A stretch of 64,000 nt of DNA from Phycisphaerae bacterium (GTDB lineage: Bacteria > Planctomycetota > Phycisphaerae > Phycisphaerales > UBA1924). The DNA lies in NCBI GenBank assembly GCA_022180725.1, contig BQMO01000019.1, positions 1-64,000 on the forward strand, written 5' to 3'. Shown in pieces: positions 17,110-26,661 of this stretch (position 1 is its first letter; each line of letters begins with the position of its first letter). The translations under genes and the position numbers were made by a program. The notes beneath the pieces are model-generated. The model had not been told where the DNA came from, made no database searches, and saw nothing but the letters and a program-made list of their open reading frames with translations.

Positions 17110-18596
17110 ATACCAGGCCGAACTTTCATCCCGACGGTGACGGCGGCGGCAGCCCGCGCCGGGCCGGATCGGTGACGTTGCGGGAGGAAGGCGGGACGCG
17201 CGACGCCGGAGGGATGCACGATCCGGCGAATCAGTCGCTGGCGGACGCCCTGCGGATCATGCTGGTGCTGCTGCAAGGGGCGATGGTCGTGCTGGCGGGG
17301 CTGTATGTCGCGAGCGGGTTTCAGTCGGTGAAGGAGGACGAGCGGGGGATCCGGCTGCTCTTCGGGAAGGTGGAGGCGTCGAACGTGCCGCCCGGCTTTG
17401 TGTGGAGCGCGCCGTTCCCCCTGGGGCAGTTGATCCGCGTGAACACGGGGAGCCTGGACGAGGCCATCGACCGGGACTTCTGGCCGGATTATCCGGCGGG
17501 CGGGGACACGGACCCGGAGAAGTTGACGGTGACCGCCTCGCTGAAGCCCGGGACGGGCGGGAGCATGCTCACGGCGGACGGGAACATCGCGCACTCGCGG
17601 TGGAAGGCGGCGTACCACGTGCAGGACGCGGGGAACTATGCGCGGACGATCCTGTCGAAGGACGAGGAACGCAAACTCGTCCGGGCGGCGGTGAAGCGCG
17701 GGGTGGTGCACGCGTGCGCGCGGGTGCGGATCGACGAGTTGCTGACGCAGAGCGGGGACCGGGCCGAGTCGGTGCGGTCGTACGCGCGGCTGGAAGCGCA
17801 GCGGTACCTCGACCAGGTCGGGAGCGGGCTGGTCATCGATCAGTTGAACACGACCGCGGCGATCATCCCGCCGCTCTACGTGCGGGCGGACTTCGCCAAG
17901 GTGCAGTCGGCGGTGAGCACGGCGAGCAAGGCGGTGGAGGACGCGCGGGCCGAGGCGGGGCAGACCCTGCTGCGCAGCGCGGGGCAGGCGGCGCCGTACC
18001 TGATCGAGCGGATCGAGTCGTACGAGGCGGCGATGGCGCGACGGGATGCGGCCAGGGCGGTGGGGGACATGGCGGCGTCGCAGGCCGCGGATCGGGAGAT
18101 GATCGCCATTCTCACGATGATCGACGGGCTGCTCCGCGGCGAGCCGGTGGCGTACCCGGGGGGGACGGTCGACGCGGCGGGTGCGACGCAGACGCTGGCG
18201 GCGGGCACGGTGTCGAACCTGGCGGGGGGTGAGGTCGCGAAGGTGCTGGGGGAGGCGGGGTCGTACCGGACGGGGGTGGTGAACCGGGCGCAGGCCGACG
18301 CGCGGACGTTCGACGCGAAGTTGGCGCAGTACCGGGCGAACCCGGCGTTGATGCTCCAGCGGGAGTTGGCCGAGGCGCGCACGGCGTTCCTGGGGCGCGA
18401 CACGGTGCAGCAGTTCCAGTTGCCCCTGGGGATGTCGGGGATCAGCCTGGTGCTGAACTACGACCCGGACGTGGCGCGGGACATTCAGCGGGCGCAGAAA
18501 GAGCGTGAGCGGATCAAGGCGGAAGACGAGCGGATGCGGATGCTCCGGGATACGACGTACAAGACCGAGACCGGGCTCACGGTATCGGGTGGATAA
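17106..18596 (+). CDS. SPFH/band-7 protein, second HflK-like
   Basis: A 496-residue protein with a polar N-terminus, one membrane helix at about residues 49-70 and an SPFH domain (VKEDERGIRLLFGKVEASNVPPGFVWSAP split by short variation). Residues 260-440 form a long Ala/Arg/Glu-rich helix and end in TTYKTETGLTVSGG. It is the third SPFH protein in a row and overlaps the HflC-like gene by 4 nt. With an HflC-like partner between two HflK-like ones, a mixed cage is plausible. That is inference. No HflK-associated FtsH gene is present in the window. Confidence 0.87.
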   Translation: MNTRPNFHPDGDGGGSPRRAGSVTLREEGGTRDAGGMHDPANQSLADALRIMLVLLQGAMVVLAGLYVASGFQSVKEDERGIRLLFGKVEASNVPPGFVWSAPFPLGQLIRVNTGSLDEAIDRDFWPDYPAGGDTDPEKLTVTASLKPGTGGSMLTADGNIAHSRWKAAYHVQDAGNYARTILSKDEERKLVRAAVKRGVVHACARVRIDELLTQSGDRAESVRSYARLEAQRYLDQVGSGLVIDQLNTTAAIIPPLYVRADFAKVQSAVSTASKAVEDARAEAGQTLLRSAGQAAPYLIERIESYEAAMARRDAARAVGDMAASQAADREMIAILTMIDGLLRGEPVAYPGGTVDAAGATQTLAAGTVSNLAGGEVAKVLGEAGSYRTGVVNRAQADARTFDAKLAQYRANPALMLQRELAEARTAFLGRDTVQQFQLPLGMSGISLVLNYDPDVARDIQRAQKERERIKAEDERMRMLRDTTYKTETGLTVSGG

Positions 18597-18617
18597 GCGC
18601 GAGACGATGGAGACGAC

Positions 18618-19814
18618 ATGACCCAGGCCGCCGCCAACCCGCCCGCGACGATCCGCACCGATTCGGTCGTGGTGTGCCAGCACCTGACGAAGGTGTTCAA
18701 AGACTTCTGGATGCGCGACCTGGCGCGGGCGGTGAACGATCTGTCGTTCGAGATCCGCCCGCGCGAGGTGTTCGGGCTGCTGGGGCCTAACGGCTCGGGG
18801 AAGTCCACGACGATCAAGGTCATCCTCGGGCTGCTCAGGCCCACGCAGGGGCGGGTGGCGGTGTTCGGGAAGGCGCCCTCGGACGTGTCGATCAAGAAGC
18901 GGATCGGGTATCTGCCGGAGGAGTCGTACCTGTACGGCTTCCTGAACGCGCGGGAAACGCTGGACTATTACGCGAAACTCTTCGAGCAGGACTACAAAAC
19001 GCGGCGGCGGCGCATCGACGAGTTGCTCGACATGGTGGGTCTGACCGGGGCGCAATACCGCCCGGTGCGCGAGTACTCGAAGGGGATGCAGCGGCGCATC
19101 GGCATCGCGCAGGCGCTGATCAACGATCCGGACTTCCTGATTCTGGACGAGCCGACGACGGGGCTGGACCCGATCGGCACGCGGCAGGTCAAGGATCTGA
19201 TCATCGCGCTGGGGAAGCGCGGGAAGACGATTCTCCTGTCGAGCCACCTGCTGGCGGACGTCGAGGATTGCGTGGATCGGCTGGTGATTCTGTACGGCGG
19301 ACAGGTACGGGCGGAAGGAACGTGCGACGGGCTGCTGGTGTCGCAATCGAAGACGACGATCGAGGCGGACACGCTGGACGAGGCGACCATTGCCGAAGTG
19401 GACCGGGTGATCCGCGTGCGGTCGGGCGGGGAGCGGGCCATCACGAAGGTGTCGAAACCGCGGCAGAGCCTGGAGCAGTTGTTCCTGGACATCGTGGCGA
19501 AGGCCCGGGCGGAGAACCTGACGACCTCGGGCGCCACGGCGGGCGGGGAGACCGCGTCGTTCTTGACGTCGCGAGGCGAAGGGGATGCACTGATCGAGTC
19601 GCTGGTGGCGACCGAGGCGGCGGCCTCGGGATCGATGGTGGAGACGCCCGTCACACCCGCGAAAGCGCCCGCGCCGGACGTGCTGGCATCGTTGGTGGCG
19701 CCGGAGGCGCCCCCCGCGTTACGCCCGGCGGCGCCGACGACGCCCTCGCCGCCCAAGGGCGTGGATGCGTCGGTGATCGAGGGGCTGCTGGACGGCGGGG
19801 AGAAACGCTCGTGA
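18618..19814 (+). CDS. ABC transporter ATP-binding protein with long C-terminal tail
   Basis: The ATPase domain (residues about 17-245) has Walker A GPNGSGKST at 56-64, signature YSKGMQRR near 154, Walker B FLILDEP near 174 and the switch His in LLSSHLLADVEDC. It is of the ABC-2/multidrug or NatA type that pairs with a separate permease. The last 110 residues, from about 290, are Ala/Pro/Thr-rich and low complexity, longer than usual, with no recognisable domain except a short helix (DASVIEGLLDGG) at the end. GGAG is 5 nt before ATG 18618. It overlaps the permease gene by 4 nt (GTGA), so the two make one transporter. Confidence 0.93.
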   Translation: MTQAAANPPATIRTDSVVVCQHLTKVFKDFWMRDLARAVNDLSFEIRPREVFGLLGPNGSGKSTTIKVILGLLRPTQGRVAVFGKAPSDVSIKKRIGYLPEESYLYGFLNARETLDYYAKLFEQDYKTRRRRIDELLDMVGLTGAQYRPVREYSKGMQRRIGIAQALINDPDFLILDEPTTGLDPIGTRQVKDLIIALGKRGKTILLSSHLLADVEDCVDRLVILYGGQVRAEGTCDGLLVSQSKTTIEADTLDEATIAEVDRVIRVRSGGERAITKVSKPRQSLEQLFLDIVAKARAENLTTSGATAGGETASFLTSRGEGDALIESLVATEAAASGSMVETPVTPAKAPAPDVLASLVAPEAPPALRPAAPTTPSPPKGVDASVIEGLLDGGEKRS

Positions 19815-21748
19815 ACCTGCGTGCCTGGCTGGCCATGGCGGATCGGGCGCAGCGGTCGCGCCGGTTCAAGGTGATCGCGACCGTGGCGGTGGTGGTGGTG
19901 GCGGTGATCGGCGCAACGGCGTACCTGATCGCGGTTGATCGGGCGACGGAAGCGGCCACGGCCTCTCCAACGCCCGCGACGAGCGCCACGCTCGGCGGCG
20001 AGTCACCGACGCCGGACCCCGCGATCGAGGCCAGCCGGGCGATCATCCGCGAGATCCTCGCGGCGCGCTCGGATCCCACGGGCGTGCTCATGCTGATCGG
20101 CGTCGGCACGCTGCTGTACATCGCGGCGGTGTGGCTGGACCTGGGGTTGACGGTGCTGGGGCTGGGGCTGGCGGCGGCGGGGGTGTTTTCCCTCGCGTGG
20201 ACGACGGCGTGGGGCAAGGCGTACGCGCCGCTGGGCATGGGGTTGGTCGCGCTGACGGGCGCGTTCGTGATCCTGATGCGCCTGGCGAGGCTGGTGCTGG
20301 GGGGCGCGACGGCGGTGGCGGCGGTCGCGCGGACGGTGCTGGCCGAAGCCGTGCGGATGCGCCTGACACTGTTCTTCATCGTGCTGCTCATCTTCCTGCT
20401 CGCGGCGTTGCCGATGCTGCTGACCGCGGACACGTCGCTGCGGTACCGCGTGCAGCAGTTCCTGCAGTACGGGGTGTCGGGGTCGTTCCACCTGATCGCG
20501 CTGCTCACGGTGCTCTTCGCCGTGGCGACAGTGACGTTCGACCAGCGCGACAAGACCATCTGGCAGACCATGACCAAGCCCGTGGCGGCGTGGCAGTATG
20601 TCATGGGCAAGTTCCTCGGCGTGTGGGTGCTCTCGGGCGTCCTGCTGGCGGTGACGGGGACGGGGGTCTTCTTGTTCGTGGAGTATCTGCGGACGCAGCC
20701 CGCGGCGGGGGAGGGCAAGGCGTACATCACCGGGGATGTCTCGATCTCGGATGATCGATTGCTGCTCGATCGGCTGGTGCTGGCGGCGCGGGAGGCGCGC
20801 GAACCCGACCCGCTGGCGGTGGACGAAGCGCAGTTGATGCGGAACATCCAGCAGAAGATCGACATGGAGATCGAACGGCTGCAAGGCTCGATCGAAGCCG
20901 GCGAGCGGGTACTGGACCGGGAGAAGATCGCCCGCGACATGAACGACGGGCTGCGCAAGGCCGTGCGGGTGGCGCAGCGCACGCTCGGCCCGGGCGAGAC
21001 CCGCGAGTTCGTCTTTTCCGGCCTCGCGCACGTGCGCGATCAGGGCGGGGTCATCTTCCTTCGCTACAAGATAAACTCGGGGAGCAACGACCCCTCGACG
21101 CTGTACCGTGTGACGATGCAGATCGGTGCGGCCCAGCCGGAGATCGTCGAGGTGACCCTCGGGCAGTTTCAAACGCTCAACCTGCTCCCGGCGGCGATCG
21201 GCCCGGACGGGCGGCTCACGCTCCGCGTCGCAAACGGCGATGTGTTCCAGCGGATGGCCAACGCCGAGTCGTTCACGTTCCCGCCCGACGGGCTGGAGGT
21301 GAGTTACGCGGCGGGGTCGTACGGGGCGAACTTCACGCGGGTCTTCGCCGTGCTGTGGATCAAACTGGCGTTCCTGGCCATGCTGGGCGTGTGCATGGGG
21401 ACGTTCCTGAGTTTCCCCGTGGCGTGCCTGGTGGCGATCACGGTGTTCATGGCGGCGGAAGGATCGGGGTTCCTCCGCGGGTCGCTGGAAAACTACTGGA
21501 CCGAGGACGAAAAGGGCAACACGCTGTACTTCAACACGGTGGTCGCGGCGATCGCCGGGTCGATCACGTGGTTCTTCCAGTTGTACGGCGACCTCCGGCC
21601 GACGCAGAAACTGGTCGAGGGCCTCCGGTTGACGTGGGGCAGCGTGGGGAAGGGCGCGACGATGTCGTTGGCGCTGACCTTCGTGCTGTACGCGGCGGCG
21701 GCGTTCACGATCCGGCGGCGCGAACTCGCGGTGTACTCCGGGCACTAG
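19811..21748 (+). CDS. ABC-2 type permease with large external domain
   Basis: The GTG at 19811 overlaps the ATPase stop, which fixes the start. The 645-residue product has about eleven hydrophobic segments: one near residues 20-40, several at 95-240, one near 275-295 and a final set from about 520. Between them (about 300-515) is a hydrophilic domain that should face outside. It contains QQKIDMEIERLQGSIEAGE (helical) and a beta-rich part. QRDKTIWQTMTKPVAAWQY is the coupling-loop motif of ABC-2 permeases. The substrate is unknown. It follows three SPFH genes and precedes a membrane-anchored helical protein, all in one direction. Confidence 0.88.
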   Translation: MNLRAWLAMADRAQRSRRFKVIATVAVVVVAVIGATAYLIAVDRATEAATASPTPATSATLGGESPTPDPAIEASRAIIREILAARSDPTGVLMLIGVGTLLYIAAVWLDLGLTVLGLGLAAAGVFSLAWTTAWGKAYAPLGMGLVALTGAFVILMRLARLVLGGATAVAAVARTVLAEAVRMRLTLFFIVLLIFLLAALPMLLTADTSLRYRVQQFLQYGVSGSFHLIALLTVLFAVATVTFDQRDKTIWQTMTKPVAAWQYVMGKFLGVWVLSGVLLAVTGTGVFLFVEYLRTQPAAGEGKAYITGDVSISDDRLLLDRLVLAAREAREPDPLAVDEAQLMRNIQQKIDMEIERLQGSIEAGERVLDREKIARDMNDGLRKAVRVAQRTLGPGETREFVFSGLAHVRDQGGVIFLRYKINSGSNDPSTLYRVTMQIGAAQPEIVEVTLGQFQTLNLLPAAIGPDGRLTLRVANGDVFQRMANAESFTFPPDGLEVSYAAGSYGANFTRVFAVLWIKLAFLAMLGVCMGTFLSFPVACLVAITVFMAAEGSGFLRGSLENYWTEDEKGNTLYFNTVVAAIAGSITWFFQLYGDLRPTQKLVEGLRLTWGSVGKGATMSLALTFVLYAAAAFTIRRRELAVYSGH

Positions 21749-21772
21749 GAGACTTCAGGACTCATTCAGATC

Positions 21773-23743
21773 ATGACCCGTGATTCCCGTATCCAACTCC
21801 TGGCCGGTGTGTGCCTCGCGGCGTGCCTGGCGGCGTCGACCGTGCTCGCGGTGTCGCTGACGGCGATCGCGGGGCGCGCGAAACTGACCTACACCGACCG
21901 GGCGGAAGAAGGCCAGCCCGTGGAAGTGTCGATCGGGATCGCGCTGGGGGCGTTCCGCGGGGTGTTCGTGAACATGCTGTGGATCCGTGCGGAGGAGATG
22001 AAGAACGAGGGGAAGTACTACGAGGCGGTGCAGTTGGCGGACATGATCACGCGCCTCCAGCCGCGCTTCCCGCGGGTGTGGGTCTTCCACGCGTGGAATC
22101 TCGCGTACAACATCTCGGTCGGAACGAACACGAAGGAAGAGCGGTGGCAGTGGGTGAACGCGGGGATCGACCTGCTCCGGCGTCGTGGCGTTCCGGCCAA
22201 CCCGAACGACCTCCTGATCCACAAGGAACTGGGGTGGATCTTCCTGCACAAGATCGGGGGGTACACCGACGATGCGAACCCGCACTACAAGCGGATGATG
22301 GCGCGGGAGTGGACGATCGTGATGGGCCCGCCTCCGGAACGCAGCCCGGACGACCGCGACCGTGCCAAGGCGATCGCGCGGCGGGTGGCGTGGCTGGAGC
22401 AGTTCCGCGATGCGCCCGATTCGCTCGACGCGGTGATCGCGAAGGAGCCCGGCGTCGAGGCCCTCGGGCGGGCGCTGACGGGGGCGGGGATCGAGAACAC
22501 CCGGGAACTGCTCACGCGGTACGAGATGTGGCGGGCGATGCAGAAGAGCGGACAGCGGGAAGCGTGGAAGCGGTCGGCCGGGCCCAAGACGCGGGCCTTC
22601 GGGGCGGTCGTAGACGACCCGGCCTACGCCAAAGCCTGGCCCGCGCTGCTCTTCTTCGTGCGCAAGCAGATGCTCATCCATGACTACAACATGGAGATCG
22701 ACCGCATGATCCAGTACACCAAGGACGTGGGGCCGCTGGATTGGCGGCACTACGCGGCCCACGCGCTGTACTGGACGCAGAAGGGCGTCGACTCGGCGTA
22801 TGACCGCATGACGGCGGAGAACAGGAAAGACTTCGACTTCATCAACACCGACCGCGTGGTGGCGCAGGCGTGCCAGGAACTCTTCCGCACGGGCGACCTG
22901 TACTTCGACTTCCTGTCGAGCAGTTTCCCGGATCGGCACGCGATCTGGAACGGCATCCCCAATGTGCACTACGTCGAGGCCTACCAGCGCATGATGGACC
23001 CGATGCGCCGGCGTTCGTCGGTGGACGACGGCGGGCGGCGCGGGACCACGCCCCTTTCGGCGGGGTACGAGAACTTCCTGCGCGACGCGGTGTGCTTCTA
23101 CTACGCGAGCGGGGATATGGCCAACGCCGAGAAGTGGCGCACGGAAATGCTCACGTACAAGTACGTGAACCTGAACGACCGCGAGCGGCGGGAAATTTGG
23201 GCGCGATCGTGGGACGAGTTCATCGAGCACGAACTGGTGGGCGAACTGGAGCGGCCGAGCGTGGCGATCGGGCAGGCCGCGGCGGGGCTGATCCAGGCGT
23301 ACGCGGGCGGGCTGCTGGGGGGCGATCGCGAACGGTTCCTGAAGGGCATGGAATGGGCGAAGATGGTGCACCGGAAGTTCTTCGAGGCCCAGCACCGGGT
23401 GACGATCGTGGACCCGACCACGCCGCGCATGGAGCAGATGCCCGAGGACTTCCAGATTCTCGCGGGGACGCAGTTCGTGATGTTCCTGTCGACGGTGAGC
23501 CTGGATGATGCGGAAGCGGTGTACGACGCGGCCCCGGACGACCTTCGGGCGTACGCGTACGACATGCTGACAGAGCAGTACAAGGAAGAACTTGACAAGA
23601 TGGCCGCCGCCGATCCTGACAAGAAGGTGCGCCCGTTCGACGCGACGTTCCCCAAGCCGCAATCGCTGGACGAGGTCCGGGCGAAGATGGCGGCGTACAT
23701 CGCGCGGCGCAGTCGGCCCGGGGTGGACATCGAGCGAAAGTAA
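21773..23743 (+). CDS. Membrane-anchored helical-repeat protein of the SPFH-ABC cluster
   Basis: The 656-residue product has one hydrophobic segment at about residues 7-33 (signal anchor or uncleaved signal) and is otherwise a large soluble, mostly helical protein, probably outside the inner membrane. EGKYYEAVQLADMITRLQPRFPRVW followed by HAWNLAYN near residues 82-120 is TPR-like, and the repeats become unclear beyond that. Trp and Tyr content is high. I know no function. It begins 24 bases after the permease stop and closes a forward run of six genes, so it likely serves the ABC system. Convergent with purC, with only 6 bases between stops. Confidence 0.78.
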   Translation: MTRDSRIQLLAGVCLAACLAASTVLAVSLTAIAGRAKLTYTDRAEEGQPVEVSIGIALGAFRGVFVNMLWIRAEEMKNEGKYYEAVQLADMITRLQPRFPRVWVFHAWNLAYNISVGTNTKEERWQWVNAGIDLLRRRGVPANPNDLLIHKELGWIFLHKIGGYTDDANPHYKRMMAREWTIVMGPPPERSPDDRDRAKAIARRVAWLEQFRDAPDSLDAVIAKEPGVEALGRALTGAGIENTRELLTRYEMWRAMQKSGQREAWKRSAGPKTRAFGAVVDDPAYAKAWPALLFFVRKQMLIHDYNMEIDRMIQYTKDVGPLDWRHYAAHALYWTQKGVDSAYDRMTAENRKDFDFINTDRVVAQACQELFRTGDLYFDFLSSSFPDRHAIWNGIPNVHYVEAYQRMMDPMRRRSSVDDGGRRGTTPLSAGYENFLRDAVCFYYASGDMANAEKWRTEMLTYKYVNLNDRERREIWARSWDEFIEHELVGELERPSVAIGQAAAGLIQAYAGGLLGGDRERFLKGMEWAKMVHRKFFEAQHRVTIVDPTTPRMEQMPEDFQILAGTQFVMFLSTVSLDDAEAVYDAAPDDLRAYAYDMLTEQYKEELDKMAAADPDKKVRPFDATFPKPQSLDEVRAKMAAYIARRSRPGVDIERK

Positions 23744-23749
23744 GCGAGT

Positions 23750-24688
23750 TTACTTCGTCAACCGATCACGGGCCTCGCGGTAGCGATCCAGTGTGGCGTC
23801 GACGATCGCGGCGGGCAGGTCGGGCCCCGGGGGGGTCTTGTTCCAGTGGCCCGCACGGACCTGCTCTTCGAGCCATTCGCGGAGGTACTGCTTGTCGAAA
23901 CTGCGTTGGGCGCGGCCCGGGGTGTAGGTGTCGGCGGGCCAGAACCGGGAACTGTCGGGTGTGAGGGCTTCATCGATGAGGAGGATGGACCCGTCGGGGG
24001 CGAGGCCGAACTCGAACTTGGTGTCGGCGATGATGATGCCGCGGGCCAGGGCATGGGCCGCGGCGGCGCGGTAGATGGCGAGCGTGCGACGGCGGAGGTC
24101 TTCCATCAGGGACCGACCAACCAGGGACGCCGCTCGGTCGAAGTCGATGTTCTCGTCGTGCTTGCCCTGTTCTTCCTTGGTGGCGGGTGTGAAGATGGGT
24201 TCGGGGAGGCGGTCGCACTGACGCAGGCCCGGGGGCAGAGGCAGGCCGCAGACGTGGCCAGTGGCCTGATACTCCTTCCAGCCCGAGCCTTCGAGGTACC
24301 CTCGGGCGACGCACTCGATGGGAATGACGCGGGCCTTGCGGGCGATGGTGCATCGGCCTCGGAGTTGGTCGCGGGTGGTGCCGGCGGATGCGAAAGCGGC
24401 CTCGGGGATGTCGTCGGCATTGGTGGAGAGGAGGTGGGTCGGCCCCAGCCCTTCCCGCTCGATGAAACGCAGCCAGAAGGTGGAGAGGCTGGTGAGCAGT
24501 TGCCCCTTGCCGGGGATGGGGGTGGGCATGACCACGTCGAAGGCGGAGATACGGTCGGTGGCGATGATGAGGAGCCGGGGGTGGCCTGTGGCAGGGTCGG
24601 GGGGAAGGTCGTATACGTCGCGGACCTTTCCGCGGCGGAGGCCGGGCAGGTCGAGGTCGGTGGCGAGGACGGGTTCGATGGTCATCAC
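23750..24688 (-). CDS. purC: Phosphoribosylaminoimidazole-succinocarboxamide synthase
   Basis: PurC joins CAIR and aspartate using ATP to give SAICAR in purine synthesis. The 312-residue product is of the longer type (about 300 residues, as in yeast Ade1) rather than the short E. coli type. Visible signatures are LRRGKVRDVYDLP near residue 17, the ATP-site loop; DRISAFDVVMPTPIPGKG; ECVARGYLEGSGWKEY near 126; and IIADTKFEFGL near 219. The start is GTG 24688, which TACGCT precedes by 5 nt; ATG 24685 is next in frame. No other purine gene is adjacent. Confidence 0.96.
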   Translation of the reverse strand: MMTIEPVLATDLDLPGLRRGKVRDVYDLPPDPATGHPRLLIIATDRISAFDVVMPTPIPGKGQLLTSLSTFWLRFIEREGLGPTHLLSTNADDIPEAAFASAGTTRDQLRGRCTIARKARVIPIECVARGYLEGSGWKEYQATGHVCGLPLPPGLRQCDRLPEPIFTPATKEEQGKHDENIDFDRAASLVGRSLMEDLRRRTLAIYRAAAAHALARGIIIADTKFEFGLAPDGSILLIDEALTPDSSRFWPADTYTPGRAQRSFDKQYLREWLEEQVRAGHWNKTPPGPDLPAAIVDATLDRYREARDRLTK

Positions 24689-24693
24689 GGCGA

Positions 24694-24699
24694 AGCGTA
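24694..24699 (-). promoter_or_regulatory. TACGCT -10 box, leaderless start for purC
   Basis: On the minus strand TACGCT is followed by TCGCC and then GTG 24688, a 5-nt gap. There is no Shine-Dalgarno. Confidence 0.5.
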
Positions 24700-24829
24700 C
24701 CCGGGGGGCGGCTCGGGCCTAGCGACGGGCCCTCGGGCGTCGCTCGACTTAGGGGTGTGGGGTGCGAACCATCCCCACCCGACGCCGTGGTTTTCAGAAC
24801 GGCCGGATACCCGGAGGTAATGCCCCGTC

Positions 24830-26560
24830 GTGCTGACCTTTGTCGTGTTTGATCCAGACGGGGTGGACGTGCGGACGTATCCGCCGCGTCATGCGCACCT
24901 GGTCGGGCCGGACGACATTCCGCACCAGGGCACGGTGACGTTCGAACCCGGGCTGGTACGGGCGGAGAAGTCGGCGCCGCAGACGGCGGGGCTGGCGGTG
25001 CAGATGCCGGTGGGCGTCGCGGGTGCCGCGGGCGAGGTCGGGACGGCGTACTTCGGCCCGCATGGGCTGGGGCTGCTGAGCGTGCAAACGTGCCTGCTGC
25101 CGGACAAGCCCGAGCCGTATCTGCTGACGGTGGAGTTGGCGCGGCACCGGATCATGTTCTTCCTGAACAAGTTGGAGGACTGGGGGCTGGTGGACCTGCC
25201 GGCGGAGACGCCGGCGATGCAGCAGTTCGAGGAAGCCCGGCGGCAGTTCACCGAGGCGCTGGTGGCGCAGCGCGAGCCGGCGAACGGCGCGGGGCTGGTG
25301 AACGGGTACAACCCCAAGGCCGACGCGCTGGCCTCGCGGGCCTTGGCGCTGGCCATGAACGCGGGAGAACAGTTGACGCTGATCCAGGCGGAGCGGCAGG
25401 TGCGGGCGCGGCTGAGCGGACAGTCCTACACCGAGGCGCGGGCGCATTTGGCGCGGTTGACGCCGGAAGTGCCCCCGGCGGGCGCCCCCGTGCTGGTGCC
25501 GGGGGATCAGCACGTGACGGTGTCGGGCGTGCCGCACGTGGGGTGCACGGTCAGCCCCGGGGCCTGCACCGAGCCCTTGCAACGGGCGCTGGTGGCGGCG
25601 TGCGATTTCGTGACGATGCCGCTGCGGTGGATCGACATGGAGCCGGTGGAAGGGAAGTACAACTTCGGGCCGACGGACCGGTGGATCGAGTGGGTGGTGC
25701 GGCAGGCGAAAGTGCCGATCACGGGCGGGCCGCTGATCGATTTCCGTCCGCAGGCGGTGCCGGAGTGGCTGTTCATCTGGGAGAACGACTACGAAACGCT
25801 TCGGGACCTGGTCTTCGAGCACGTGCAGTCGATCGTCACGCGGTACCGGCGGACGATTACCCGCTGGACGGTGGCGGGCGGGCTGCACGTGAACACGAAC
25901 TTCAAGATCAGTTTCGAGCAGATCATGGACCTGACGCGGATGTGCGTGCTGCTGGTTCGGAAGTTGCACCCCACCGCGAAAATCCAGGTGGAGATCGCGC
26001 AGCCGTGGGGCGAGTACCACGCGGCGAACCGGCGGAGCATCCCGCCGTACCTGTACGCGGACGCGGTGGTGCAGGCGGGGCTGAACATCGACGCGTTGGC
26101 GCTGCGGATGCAGATGGGGCACGCCGAGCCGGGGCTGTCGACGCGGGACCTCATGTCGTTCTCGGCGATGCTGGACAAGTTCGCGGCGTTGGAGAAACCG
26201 ATCGTGATCTCGTCGCTGGGGGCGCCGAGCCAGCCGATCCCGGCGAAGCCGTACCGACCGCGGATGGGCTCGGACTCGGAGGACGCGTACGAGCCGGGGT
26301 ATTGGCGCAGCCCGTGGAGCGACGCGGTGCAAGCGGACTGGCTGACGCAGGTGATGGCGATCGCGTGCTCGAAGCCGTACGTGCAGTCGGTGTGCTGGCA
26401 GGAGCTCGCGGACCCGGCGGCGGGGGCCGTGGCCGCGGAGATGCCGCACGGGGGGCTGCTGAGCACGTCCGGAACGCCGAAGGCGGCGTACCACAAGTTC
26501 GCGATGTTCCGCCAGATGCTGCGCGAGGGCAAGAACCCGGTGATCATCCGGCCGCAATAA
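24830..26560 (+). CDS. GH10-like protein without catalytic glutamates
   Basis: Residues about 225-560 of this 576-residue protein follow the fold order of a glycoside hydrolase family 10 xylanase: MPLRWIDMEPVEGKYNFGPT, then the strand-4 region ITRWTVAGGLHVN, then KIQVEIAQPWGEYH, then IDALALRMQMGH, then the strand-7 region EKPIVISSLGAPSQP. In active GH10 enzymes strand 4 reads WDVVNE and strand 7 reads ITELD. Here both glutamates are missing (AGG and SSL), so hydrolysis is unlikely. The N-terminal 220 residues are beta-rich then helical, and no signal peptide is seen. GGAGG lies 11 nt before GTG 24830. The next genes make peptidoglycan precursors. Confidence 0.78.
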   Translation: MLTFVVFDPDGVDVRTYPPRHAHLVGPDDIPHQGTVTFEPGLVRAEKSAPQTAGLAVQMPVGVAGAAGEVGTAYFGPHGLGLLSVQTCLLPDKPEPYLLTVELARHRIMFFLNKLEDWGLVDLPAETPAMQQFEEARRQFTEALVAQREPANGAGLVNGYNPKADALASRALALAMNAGEQLTLIQAERQVRARLSGQSYTEARAHLARLTPEVPPAGAPVLVPGDQHVTVSGVPHVGCTVSPGACTEPLQRALVAACDFVTMPLRWIDMEPVEGKYNFGPTDRWIEWVVRQAKVPITGGPLIDFRPQAVPEWLFIWENDYETLRDLVFEHVQSIVTRYRRTITRWTVAGGLHVNTNFKISFEQIMDLTRMCVLLVRKLHPTAKIQVEIAQPWGEYHAANRRSIPPYLYADAVVQAGLNIDALALRMQMGHAEPGLSTRDLMSFSAMLDKFAALEKPIVISSLGAPSQPIPAKPYRPRMGSDSEDAYEPGYWRSPWSDAVQADWLTQVMAIACSKPYVQSVCWQELADPAAGAVAAEMPHGGLLSTSGTPKAAYHKFAMFRQMLREGKNPVIIRPQ

Positions 26561-26661
26561 CCTGGGCCGCGGCGGGAGCTCGGCGGGAGCGCGGAGAGGC
26601 CGGCGCGTGTGGGCTGCCGGGGCCGGGCGAGCCGATACCCTTGGTCGTTCATGGAGGAACG

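Noticed and set aside
25090..26661. In-frame extension of murE upstream through the GH10-like gene
   Set aside because: murE begins at ATG 26662 with a good Shine-Dalgarno and normal length; the extension is a shadow of the GH10-like frame.
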